A stretch of 64,000 nt of DNA from Corynebacterium minutissimum (lineage in GTDB: Bacteria > Actinomycetota > Actinomycetes > Mycobacteriales > Mycobacteriaceae), in assembly GCF_016889765.1 (NCBI RefSeq), contig NZ_CP069533.1, positions 930,001-994,000 of the forward strand. The letters run 5' to 3'. Positions 42,709 through 51,577 of this stretch are shown here, one piece after another. The notes beneath the pieces are model-generated. The model saw only the letters and a program-made list of their open reading frames with translations. It did not search any database and was not told the origin of the DNA. The position numbers and the translations under genes were made by a program. Positions within the stretch are counted from its first letter, which is position 1, and each line of letters begins with the position of its first letter.

Positions 42709-44355
42709 CTAGAAGCCCATGCCGCCCATTGCGTCAGCGTCCGGCATGCCAGCGCCTGCACCAGCCGGCTCCGGCTTATCAGCCACAACCGCCTCGGTGG
42801 TCAGGAACAGAGCAGCGATGGACGCAGCGTTCTGCAGAGCAGAGCGGGTGACCTTGACTGGGTCATTAATGCCAGCGGCCATAAGGTCTACGTACTCGCC
42901 AGTAGCAGCGTTGAGGCCCTGACCAGCCGGCAGGGATGCAACCTTGTCGGCGACAACGCCCGGCTCCAGACCAGCGTTCTGAGCAATCTGCTTCAGCGGA
43001 GCGGAGAGTGCCTCGCGGACAATCTTGACACCGGTGGCCTCATCACCGGTGAGGTCGGAGAGGGAATCCAGAACCTCGGCTGCCTGCAGCAGAGCCACGC
43101 CACCGCCGGCGACGATGCCCTCCTCCACAGCAGCCTTAGCGTTGCGCACGGCATCCTCGATGCGGTGCTTGCGCTCCTTAAGCTCCACCTCGGTAGCAGC
43201 GCCCACCTTAAGGACTGCAACGCCGCCGGCGAGCTTGGCCAGGCGCTCCTGCAGCTTCTCACGGTCGTAGTCGGAGTCGGAGTTCTCGATCTCGGCACGA
43301 ATCTGCTTAATGCGGCCGTCGATCTGCTCCTGGGAGCCCGCCCCCTGAACGATGGTGGTCTCATCCTTGGTGACAACGACCTTGCGGGCCTGGCCCAGGT
43401 ACTCGATCTCGGCGGTCTCGAGGGAGAGGCCGACCTCTTCGGAGATGACCTGGCCGCCGGTAAGGATGGCCATGTCCTGCAGGGTGGCCTTGCGGCGGTC
43501 ACCGAAGCCCGGAGCCTTCACGGCAACGGACTTGAAGGTGCCACGAATCTTGTTGACCACGAGGGTGGACAGAGCCTCACCCTCGACATCCTCGGCGATG
43601 ATGAGCAGCGGCTTGCCGGTCTGCATGACCTTCTCCAGCAGCGGGACGAGGTCCTTGATGTTGGAGATCTTGGAGGAGACCAGCAGGATGTACGGGTCTT
43701 CCAGGACAGCCTCCTGGCGCTCCATGTCGGTAGCGAAGTAGCCGGAGATGTAGCCCTTGTCGAAGCGCATACCTTCAGTGACCTCAAGGTCCACGCCGAA
43801 GGTGTTGGACTCCTCAACGGTGATAACGGAATCCTTGTTCACGGAGCCGTTGCCCACGGTGTACATGGCCTCTGCGATCTTCTCGCCGATAGCCGGGTCA
43901 GCGGCGGAGATACCTGCGGTGGTGGCAATCTCTTCCTGGGTCTCTACTTCCTTGGCGGAGGAGAGCAGGGAGTCCACAACCTTCTTGGTCGCAGTCTCGA
44001 TGCCACGCTTGATGCCCATCGGGTTGGAGCCAGCGGCCACGTTGCGCAGGCCCTCGCGGACCAGCGCCTGGGCCAGAACGGTAGCGGTGGTGGTACCGTC
44101 ACCGGCGACGTCATCAGTCTTTTTGGCTACTTCCTTGACCAGCTCAGCGCCGATCTTCTCGTACGGGTCCTCGAGCTCGATCTCGCGCGCGATGGAGACA
44201 CCGTCATTGGTAATGGTCGGGGCGCCCCAGGACTTCTCCAGGACGACGTTGCGGCCCTTCGGGCCGAGGGTAACCTTGACGGCGTCGGCAAGCGTGTTGA
44301 GACCACGCTCAAGGCCGCGACGTGCCTCTTCATCGAAGGCAATGATCTTTGCCAT
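42709..44355 (-). CDS. groEL: Chaperonin GroEL (solo, GroEL2 type)
   Basis: 548 residues. 60-kDa chaperonin that folds proteins in the cytoplasm. Typical segments: GPKGRNVVLEKSWGAPTITNDGV (seen as GPKGRNVV and PTITNDGV, residues 31-55), VAGDGTTTATVLAQ near 83-96, EEGIVAGGGVALL near 405. The tail ends DADAMGGMGF, the Gly/Met type of GroEL2 rather than the His-rich GroEL1 tail. No groES adjacent, as usual for this paralogue. AAGGAG lies 9 nt before the ATG chosen. A CIRCE element upstream indicates HrcA control. Confidence 0.97.
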   Translation of the reverse strand: MAKIIAFDEEARRGLERGLNTLADAVKVTLGPKGRNVVLEKSWGAPTITNDGVSIAREIELEDPYEKIGAELVKEVAKKTDDVAGDGTTTATVLAQALVREGLRNVAAGSNPMGIKRGIETATKKVVDSLLSSAKEVETQEEIATTAGISAADPAIGEKIAEAMYTVGNGSVNKDSVITVEESNTFGVDLEVTEGMRFDKGYISGYFATDMERQEAVLEDPYILLVSSKISNIKDLVPLLEKVMQTGKPLLIIAEDVEGEALSTLVVNKIRGTFKSVAVKAPGFGDRRKATLQDMAILTGGQVISEEVGLSLETAEIEYLGQARKVVVTKDETTIVQGAGSQEQIDGRIKQIRAEIENSDSDYDREKLQERLAKLAGGVAVLKVGAATEVELKERKHRIEDAVRNAKAAVEEGIVAGGGVALLQAAEVLDSLSDLTGDEATGVKIVREALSAPLKQIAQNAGLEPGVVADKVASLPAGQGLNAATGEYVDLMAAGINDPVKVTRSALQNAASIAALFLTTEAVVADKPEPAGAGAGMPDADAMGGMGF

Positions 44356-44477
44356 GTGTTTGTGCTCCTTAAGCTTTGTTGAGGACGACACTCACGTCTG
44401 ATCTATGACGGACGCCCGCGACGGCACGGCTGGCGAGTGTTCTCCAGCCCCAACCACATAGATGACTCGGTTTATTT

Positions 44478-44504
44478 CTGGCACTTGCGAAGTGGAAGTG
44501 CTAG
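44478..44504. promoter_or_regulatory. CIRCE element (HrcA operator) upstream of groEL
   Basis: CTGGCACTT-N9-AAGTGCTAG, an inverted repeat with one mismatch between arms, matching the CIRCE consensus TTAGCACTC-N9-GAGTGCTAA in layout and core. Located about 123 bp before the groEL start. HrcA represses at such sites and releases on heat stress. Confidence 0.85.
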
Positions 44505-44563
44505 CGACCATTCTGGCACTCTCCCCCACCGACTGCAAGGTTCAACACGAACGCTATAAGCGA

Positions 44564-44589
44564 ACGGGCGGTGCTTCCGCACCGCCCGT
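44564..44589 (-). terminator. Hairpin terminator after the OPT transporter gene
   Basis: 11-bp perfect stem ACGGGCGGTGC / GCACCGCCCGT with TTCC loop, 23 bp beyond the OPT stop. Confidence 0.8.
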
Positions 44590-44612
44590 GATGTTCCGAA
44601 TCGCCCGTTAGA

Positions 44613-46583
44613 TTAAGAAGCCTTCTTCGCCGTCCACTTATATGCCGCCGCGATAGCACCAATAAAGAGGAGGACGCCGATGATGTTGGCGGCCGTGCCG
44701 CCGGAGAAGATCTCGAGCGGGGAATCGCCTGCGGACGCCGCAATAAGGCCCGCGTTGACCACACCGAACAGGGACTCGCCGACAATCAGACCAGTAGCCA
44801 GAAGAATTCCCATGCGCTTGGCAAAGTCCGAGCTGGACTGACGCGCGGCCCAACGGTTGTAGAAGTAGCCCAGGAAAGCGCCAATCGGCACCACGATGGT
44901 GATGGCGGCCGGCAGGTACATACCCATGCCCACCGCGAGCGGGGACAAGGAGTACTTGTCGGTGAAGTGGCGCAGGCACTCATCGATGATGATGACGACC
45001 GCACCAATGGCGGCGCCCAACCCAATGAGGTTCCACGGCAAGGAGTTATCGAAGATACCGGAGGCCACCGAGGACATGAGCGCTGCCTGCGGTGCCGCAA
45101 GGGCGTCTTCACCGGCGCCTTCCATGCCTTGGAAACCGAAACCGGTGAGCATGATCTGCAGAATTGGCGGAATCACTAAGGAACCGAAGAGAACACCGAT
45201 GATGAGCGCTACCTGCTGCTTCCATGGAGTAGCGCCGACGAGCTGACCGGTCTTGAGGTCCTGGAGGTTGTCATTAGAAATGGTCGCGATACCGAAGACG
45301 ATGGCCGCGGTAAACAACGTGTAGGCCACGAGCGACAGCGGTTGAGCATCCGTTCCGCGGGTCACGGCCGCAATGATGAGGGCGGCGACGATCACCGCGA
45401 TGATGCCGATGGAGGAAATCGGCGAGTTCGACGCACCGATAAGACCCGCCATGTAGCCACAGACCGAGGCAATGACGAGACCCACGAGCAAGGTGAAAAG
45501 AACGGAGACCGTGATGAGAACGGCCATGTGGTCGTGAATATCGGTGCCGCGAACGAAGTTCCACAGCAGCAGCGCAATCGGCACCATGAGAACGAGAATG
45601 GTGCCAATGACATACGGAGCCGGAATATCTTGCTCTTCCACGGCCACCTGCTGGCCTTCCTTGCGGTTGCGGGAGGAAGCGAAAGACTCGGCCATGCCCT
45701 TGGCAATCGGCCCGGCAATCTTGAGGAGCGTCCAGATGGCGGCAATGGCCATGGTGCCCACACCAACGAAGCGAATCTTGCCGGAGAAGACCGTGTCGAC
45801 GGTCTCCATAAGGGTAGCCGGGTCACCCAGGGCCTCCCCACCGGTGAAGATGGGCAGCAGGAAGATATAGGAGATCACCACACCGACGAGCATGGCGATA
45901 CCCACCGCAAGGCCCACGAGGTGGCCCACACCAATGAGTGCGAGGGACAGGGAGGAACCAAGCGTTGTGGCACCTGAGCCCAGCTTGAAGTAGGCAGCTA
46001 CCTGAGATGCTGCGGCCTTCATCGCGGCAAGGAGCGCCATGACTGCGGACAGAATGCCGCCGAAGAGGATGACGTGCAGACCCTTTGTGTTTTCCTCGTG
46101 CGCGGCCTCACCTTCGGCACCGGTGCTATCGCCCACCTTGAGGACCTCAGCCGCGGCCACGCCTTCCGGATACGGCAGGTCAGAACCGGTCACCAGCGCG
46201 CGGCGCAGCGGAATGGAGTACATGACGCCGAGGACACCACCGATGGCACAGACTGCCGCGGTATCGACGAAGGAGAAACCCTGCCAATAGCCCACCATGA
46301 CTAGGCCAGGCAGAACGAAAATGATGGCAGAGAGCGTACCTGCCGCCGACGCAATGGTCTGCACGATGTTGTTCTCTTTGACGTTGTGGCCGGCAAAGCG
46401 GCGCAGAACCGCCATAGAAATCACGGCCGCAGGAATCGACGTGGCAAACGTCAGGCCCACCTTGAGGCCGAGGTACACGTTGGCGGCAGTAAAGATCAGA
46501 GTGATGAGTCCACCGATAACGATGCCGCGAAGTGTCAGCTCGCGGAGCGCAGATTGGGAACCTTCGGCGGTGGTCGTCGCCAT
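44613..46583 (-). CDS. OPT-family oligopeptide transporter
   Basis: 656 residues with about 15-16 membrane helices. The N-terminal segment (RGIVIGGLITLIFTAANVYLGLK, seen as GLITLIFTAANVYLGLK, residues about 25-42) and NNIVQTIASAAGTLS (about 70-85) are typical of the prokaryotic OPT superfamily. Proton-coupled uptake of peptides or metal-chelates; substrate cannot be told. Its divergent neighbour is an M20 dipeptidase, which would suit import and cleavage of peptides (inference). Confidence 0.9.
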   Translation of the reverse strand: MATTTAEGSQSALRELTLRGIVIGGLITLIFTAANVYLGLKVGLTFATSIPAAVISMAVLRRFAGHNVKENNIVQTIASAAGTLSAIIFVLPGLVMVGYWQGFSFVDTAAVCAIGGVLGVMYSIPLRRALVTGSDLPYPEGVAAAEVLKVGDSTGAEGEAAHEENTKGLHVILFGGILSAVMALLAAMKAAASQVAAYFKLGSGATTLGSSLSLALIGVGHLVGLAVGIAMLVGVVISYIFLLPIFTGGEALGDPATLMETVDTVFSGKIRFVGVGTMAIAAIWTLLKIAGPIAKGMAESFASSRNRKEGQQVAVEEQDIPAPYVIGTILVLMVPIALLLWNFVRGTDIHDHMAVLITVSVLFTLLVGLVIASVCGYMAGLIGASNSPISSIGIIAVIVAALIIAAVTRGTDAQPLSLVAYTLFTAAIVFGIATISNDNLQDLKTGQLVGATPWKQQVALIIGVLFGSLVIPPILQIMLTGFGFQGMEGAGEDALAAPQAALMSSVASGIFDNSLPWNLIGLGAAIGAVVIIIDECLRHFTDKYSLSPLAVGMGMYLPAAITIVVPIGAFLGYFYNRWAARQSSSDFAKRMGILLATGLIVGESLFGVVNAGLIAASAGDSPLEIFSGGTAANIIGVLLFIGAIAAAYKWTAKKAS

Positions 46584-46679
46584 GTCAGGTCCTTTCTAAG
46601 GAATAGTTTATAGAACCTTGAATATAGTACTCCCTACTTGTCGATAGACCGATTCCGGGATGCGAGTAGGTTGTAGAGC

Positions 46680-48053
46680 ATGACCACGATTTCTGATTTT
46701 GTCACCACTGACCGCGATACCATCTTCCGTCAGCTCAGCGAGCTCGTCTCCTTTAATTCCGTCCACAACGAACCAGGTCTGGAGGATCAGACCGCGAAGG
46801 CGGCGGAGTGGGTTTCTGCTGCGCTTGCCGACGCCTCCTTCACCACCGAATCCATCACTACTGCAGATGGTTCCACGGCAATCGTCGCCAAGCGCAAGGG
46901 CGCGGAAGGAGCGAAGACCGTCCTGCTGTACTCGCACTATGACGTGGTGCCGGCGGGAAATCCGGAGGCATGGGACTCCGATCCTTTCACCCTGACTGAG
47001 CGCGATGGCCGCTGGTATGGCCGCGGCGCTGCTGACTGCAAGGGCAATGTGGCCATGCACCTGGCGGCCCTGCGTGCGCTGGATGCTGCCGGCGGAACCG
47101 ACCTCAACCTCACCGTCCTTATCGAGGGCTCAGAGGAGCGCGGCGGCGAGGGCCTGTCTGCGCTCATCGAGGAACGCCCGGAGCTCTTTGCTGCCGACGC
47201 CATCCTCATCGCTGATGCTGGCAACGCCAAGGTCGGCGTGCCGACGCTGACGACCTCACTGCGCGGCGGTTCCCAGATCAACGTGAAGGTCTCCACCCTC
47301 AGCTCCGCGGTGCACTCCGGCCAGTTCGGCGGCGCAGCACCGGATGCTGTCAAGGCACTTATGCGCACGCTGGATTCCCTGACGGATGAGTACGGCCGCA
47401 CGACTATCGACGGCGTCGATTGTGAGGGGACTTGGCCGCTGGCCCAGGGCCAGGGCCAGGACGCGGCCTACAGCGAGGAGAACTTCCGCGCTGATGCGCA
47501 GATGCTCGAGGGCACCGAGATCATGGGCGCGAAGGACCCGGCAGGTGCGACCGCCATCGCGGACATGATTTGGGCTCGCCCAGCGGTGACCATCACGGGC
47601 TTTACCTCCACCCCGGTTGCCGAGGCCGTCAATGCCGTGCCGGCCATCGCGGAGGCCAACATCAACCTGCGTACCCCGGCCACCATGGATCCCCGCGCCA
47701 CCGCGGAAGCCGTGGCCGAGCACCTGAAGAAGCACGTGCCGTGGGGCGCGCACATCGAGGTCACCATCCTCGAGGCCAACCTGGGCTTTGAAACCGACCC
47801 GACCAAGCCCACCGTCGCGCTGCTCGGCGAGTGTCTGGGTGAGGCCTACGGTTCCGAGACCATCACCCAGGGCATGGGTGGCTCCATCCCGCTGACCGTG
47901 GAACTGCAGGAGAAGCACCCGAACGCGGAGATTGCTCTCTTTGGCGTCGAGGAGCCGCAGTGCACCATCCACTCCGCCAACGAGTCGGTAGATCCGACTG
48001 AGATTGAGAAGATTGCCATCGCCGAAGCACTTTTCCTCCAGCGCTTCGCCTAG
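46680..48053 (+). CDS. M20-family dipeptidase/metallopeptidase
   Basis: 457 residues. Cytoplasmic zinc peptidase with the M20 pattern: YSHYDVVPAG (metal His near 91), YGRGAADCKGNVAM (Asp near 122), EGSEERGGEG (catalytic/metal Glu near 154-158), and a dimerisation domain from about 200 to 310. Similar in length to succinyl-diaminopimelate desuccinylase-like and carnosinase-like dipeptidases. TAGGTT (46667-46672) ends 7 nt before the ATG, so the mRNA is probably leaderless. Divergent from the OPT transporter. Confidence 0.92.
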   Translation: MTTISDFVTTDRDTIFRQLSELVSFNSVHNEPGLEDQTAKAAEWVSAALADASFTTESITTADGSTAIVAKRKGAEGAKTVLLYSHYDVVPAGNPEAWDSDPFTLTERDGRWYGRGAADCKGNVAMHLAALRALDAAGGTDLNLTVLIEGSEERGGEGLSALIEERPELFAADAILIADAGNAKVGVPTLTTSLRGGSQINVKVSTLSSAVHSGQFGGAAPDAVKALMRTLDSLTDEYGRTTIDGVDCEGTWPLAQGQGQDAAYSEENFRADAQMLEGTEIMGAKDPAGATAIADMIWARPAVTITGFTSTPVAEAVNAVPAIAEANINLRTPATMDPRATAEAVAEHLKKHVPWGAHIEVTILEANLGFETDPTKPTVALLGECLGEAYGSETITQGMGGSIPLTVELQEKHPNAEIALFGVEEPQCTIHSANESVDPTEIEKIAIAEALFLQRFA

Positions 48054-48179
48054 GCACTGCGTGAAAAGAAAAGTGTGAAAATTTAAGCCCCAATCTGTAG
48101 GGTGAGCACTAGTCAATGCCTGCCATTGCGGTGGGTTTAGCCCCGTCCCAAACTTGGAAAGGACGCCCCCGCAACAACC

Positions 48180-51077
48180 GTGCTCACTCTCTTTAGCGCC
48201 CTGGTTTTCACCACCATCGCCGCTCCCTTTCTCATCCTTTACCTCGGCCGGAGGGCCTTCGGTCTTCTCGCGATTGTGCCCGCCGTCGGGTTCTTGTGGG
48301 TGCTGCAACAACTCACCGACGGCACACTGCGTGACGGCCATCAGCTCGCCTTCGATGCCGTATGGATGCCCGCCGCGCACCTCGATATCAGCTTCCGCAT
48401 GGACGCGCTCTCTGCGCTGTTCAGCCTCATTGTCCTCGGCGTGGGCGCCTTAGTGCTCATCTATTGCTGGGGGTATTTCGACCATTCGCGTCGGCGTCTT
48501 GCGCTCTTTGGTGGGCAGATGGTGGGCTTTGCCACGGCCATGTATGGCCTGGTGATTTCCGATAACTTCCTGTTGCTCTACGTCTTCTGGGAAATCACCT
48601 CGCTGCTCTCCTTCCTCCTGGTGAGCTACTACGGCGAGCGCGCCTCCTCGCGTCGTGCCGCTCAGCAGGCCCTGATGGTCACCGCCCTCGGCGGCCTCAC
48701 CATGCTCGTGGGCATTATTCTGCTGGGCCGGCAGACCGGTGCCTGGTCCTTCACCGCCATTGCGTCCACCGATCAGTTGGCGAACACGCCGTACCTCACG
48801 GTGGCTATCGTGCTTATTCTGTGCGGTGCGCTGTCGAAATCCGCTATCGCCCCAGCGCACTTCTGGCTACCAGGCGCTATGGCTGCCCCGACGCCGGTCT
48901 CGGCCTACCTGCACTCCGCTGCCATGGTCAAGGCCGGTATCTACCTCGTGGCGCGCTTGGCTCCGTCGGTGCACGACATTTCCACGTGGCACCTCGTGGT
49001 GCTGCCTTTGGGAGCTTTCACCATGCTGCTCGGCGGCTGGATGGCGCTCAAGCAGCGCGACCTTAAGCTCATCTTGGCCTATGGAACGGTCTCCCAGCTG
49101 GGCTTTATCACGACCATCATCGCCATCGGCTCCCGTGAAGCCATGCAGGCGGGCCTTGCGCTGACCTTCGCGCACTCGCTGTTCAAGGCCGCGCTCTTCA
49201 TGATCGTGGGTGCGATTGACCATGCGTCGGGAACGAGGGACATCGACAAGCTCGCAGGGCTGGGCAAGAAGCAACCATTCCTGTACCTCCTCGCCATCAT
49301 TCCCGCTATGTCCATGGCGGGTGTCCCGCCACTGCTGGGCTTCGTGTCCAAGGAGGCCACGCTCGAGGCGATTATGGGCGAGGACCTGCTCGTCGGCATG
49401 CCACGCAATATGCTTCTCGTGGCCGTCGTCGCGGGTTCTGCACTAACCATGGCCTATGCACTGCGCTTCCTCTGGGGTGCCTTCGCCTCCAAGGGGCAGG
49501 AGGAGCCTTCTGAAGCCGTTGCCGCCATGCACCCGGTGGGCCCTTTCCTGTGGATCCCACCGGCCGCGCTGACGCTGCTCACCATCTTCTTTGGTCTGCT
49601 ACCCACGCCGCTTTCCCACGGCATCACGCAGCACCTCGACAACACCTATGGCGCGGAGGAAGCCTCCCACCTCGCGCTGTGGCATGGCTGGACTATCACC
49701 TTGCTGCTGTCGGCTGTCATCATCGTCGCCGGTGTGGTGCTGCACTGGCAGCGCCGTGCGCTGGCCAAGGCGCAGTTCACCTACCCGGCGCTGGGTTCGG
49801 CGGACAAGGCTTATGACAACGTCATCAACTCCCTGCGCCAGCTCTCGCTGCGCACCACTGCCTCGACGCAGCGCGGTTCGCTGCAGTTCAACCTGACGGT
49901 CATCTTTGCCACCCTCATGGTCTTGCCCATTATCATGTTGATCCGCGGTGACCTCACCAACGTCCATATGATCGTGGCGGAAAACCCCTGGCAGGCCATC
50001 GCTGCGGCCATCATTATCATCGCTGCAGTGGGCGCAACGGTTCTGGATAACCGCCTCTCTGGCGTCATTGTCGTCGGCGTGACCGGCTACGCGCTGTCCT
50101 TCATTTTTGCCCTCCATGGCGCACCGGATCTGGCTCTCACCCAGCTGCTCGTGGAGACCATCATCATGGTGTTCTTCATGCTGGTGCTGCGCCGCATGCC
50201 CTCCAATACCGAATGGAAGCAGGACCCCAAGATTGGGCGCCTGCGCGCCTGGCTCGCCGTAGGCGTGGGCCTGACGGTGACCGTCGTGGGCATGTTCGCT
50301 GTCAACGCCCGCCGCGAGGAACCCATTTCGCAATACATGCCAGATCTAGCCAAGGAAATTGGCCACGGCGCTAATACCGTCAACGTGTTGCTCGTGGACT
50401 TGCGTGCGTGGGATACCTTCGGCGAAATCACCGTGCTCATCATCGCCACGACAGGTATTTCCTCGCTGGTCTTCCGAACCCAAAGCTTTGCGCGTGCTTC
50501 CCGCCGCCCCACCCTCCGAGTGACGGGCCGCCGGTGGCTGGCCGCGGGCGTGGAATCGGAGAAGGCCCTCAACCGTTCCCTCATGGTAGATGTCAGCACT
50601 CGCTTGCTCTTCCCCTCCATGATGGTGCTGTCTCTCTACTTCTTCTTCAGCGGCCACAACGCCCCTGGCGGTGGATTTGCTGGCGGCCTTGTCGCGGCGC
50701 TGGCGCTGATCCTGCGCTACCTGGCGGGCGGCCGTGCAGAGCTCGAGGAAGCGCTGCCGCTCGATGGCGGCCGCACCATGGCAGTAGGTCTGCTGCTTTC
50801 TCTCGGCGCGGTGGTAACCCCGATGTTCTTCGGCCATCCGCCACTAACCACGGCCTATACAAAGCTGCCTATCCCGCTGATCGGCGATGTGTCGCTGCCC
50901 TCGGCGCTGATTTTCGACGCCGGCGTCTACCTCATCGTCGTGGGCCTCGCGCTATGCACTCTGACGTCGCTGGGCGCGAAGCTCGATGAGGAAGAAGAGA
51001 TGCGTAAGCAGCGAGCCCGCGACCGCGCTCGGTCCCTGGCCCGCCGCACGAAGGAGAAAGAGAAAGGACACGCCTGA
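48180..51077 (+). CDS. mrpA: Na+/H+ antiporter subunit A, fused MrpA-MrpB
   Basis: 965 residues from a GTG start. N-terminal 600 residues form the proton-pumping Complex I-like module (SLLSFLLVSYYGERASS near 140, KSAIAPAHFWLPGAMAAPTPVSAYLHSAAMVKAG, seen as PAHFWLPGAMAAPTPVSAYL, near 225-245). A DUF4040 stretch and a C-terminal MnhB domain (MMVLSLYFFFSGHNAPGGGF near 815-835) follow. Subunits A and B are therefore one polypeptide, as in other actinobacteria. First gene of the mrp operon; exports Na+ against protons and supports alkali/salt tolerance. Confidence 0.94.
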   Translation: MLTLFSALVFTTIAAPFLILYLGRRAFGLLAIVPAVGFLWVLQQLTDGTLRDGHQLAFDAVWMPAAHLDISFRMDALSALFSLIVLGVGALVLIYCWGYFDHSRRRLALFGGQMVGFATAMYGLVISDNFLLLYVFWEITSLLSFLLVSYYGERASSRRAAQQALMVTALGGLTMLVGIILLGRQTGAWSFTAIASTDQLANTPYLTVAIVLILCGALSKSAIAPAHFWLPGAMAAPTPVSAYLHSAAMVKAGIYLVARLAPSVHDISTWHLVVLPLGAFTMLLGGWMALKQRDLKLILAYGTVSQLGFITTIIAIGSREAMQAGLALTFAHSLFKAALFMIVGAIDHASGTRDIDKLAGLGKKQPFLYLLAIIPAMSMAGVPPLLGFVSKEATLEAIMGEDLLVGMPRNMLLVAVVAGSALTMAYALRFLWGAFASKGQEEPSEAVAAMHPVGPFLWIPPAALTLLTIFFGLLPTPLSHGITQHLDNTYGAEEASHLALWHGWTITLLLSAVIIVAGVVLHWQRRALAKAQFTYPALGSADKAYDNVINSLRQLSLRTTASTQRGSLQFNLTVIFATLMVLPIIMLIRGDLTNVHMIVAENPWQAIAAAIIIIAAVGATVLDNRLSGVIVVGVTGYALSFIFALHGAPDLALTQLLVETIIMVFFMLVLRRMPSNTEWKQDPKIGRLRAWLAVGVGLTVTVVGMFAVNARREEPISQYMPDLAKEIGHGANTVNVLLVDLRAWDTFGEITVLIIATTGISSLVFRTQSFARASRRPTLRVTGRRWLAAGVESEKALNRSLMVDVSTRLLFPSMMVLSLYFFFSGHNAPGGGFAGGLVAALALILRYLAGGRAELEEALPLDGGRTMAVGLLLSLGAVVTPMFFGHPPLTTAYTKLPIPLIGDVSLPSALIFDAGVYLIVVGLALCTLTSLGAKLDEEEEMRKQRARDRARSLARRTKEKEKGHA

Positions 51078-51577
51078 TGGATGCCAATTTGATGCTTCTG
51101 CTGGCCGCAGGCGTGCTCTGCGGGGCCGGGGTCTACCTCTTGTTGGACCGCGCGATGACCAAGATGCTGCTTGGCATCTTGCTGCTGGGCAACGGCGCCA
51201 ACCTCTTCATGCTCATGGCCGGTGGCCAGGCGGGCTCGCCGCCTATCGACGGCCGCACTTCCCGCCCCTACGGCGAGCAAATCGCCGACCCGCTGGCGCA
51301 AGGCATGATCCTCACCGCCATTGTGATTTCCATGGCGCTGACCGGTTTCATCCTCACCTTGGCTTACCGCCAATACCGTTACCGCAGTGCGGACGTTATT
51401 GAGGATGACGCTGAGGACACCGCTATTGCGGCAATGGCTTCGCGCCCGGGTAATGCGTCCGCAGCGCCGGACCATGACGCCTCCAATGACCCAGCCACGG
51501 GCCGCGCCACCAAGGAAGGCGATAGATTTGGCCCCCAGGTCTTTGAGGAGCCGGTAAAGGAGGCGAATGATGACTGA
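51077..51577 (+). CDS. mrpC: Na+/H+ antiporter subunit C
   Basis: 166 residues, NuoK-like with three membrane helices (about 4-22, 28-46, 75-97; GNGANLFML is typical). The tail beyond residue 105 is a long acidic/Ala-rich extension not found in minimal MnhC. TGATG overlap with mrpA. Confidence 0.93.
   Translation: MDANLMLLLAAGVLCGAGVYLLLDRAMTKMLLGILLLGNGANLFMLMAGGQAGSPPIDGRTSRPYGEQIADPLAQGMILTAIVISMALTGFILTLAYRQYRYRSADVIEDDAEDTAIAAMASRPGNASAAPDHDASNDPATGRATKEGDRFGPQVFEEPVKEANDD

Noticed and set aside
42661..44382. Plus-strand open frame of 573 codons
   Set aside because: Antisense to groEL; same codon-bias effect.
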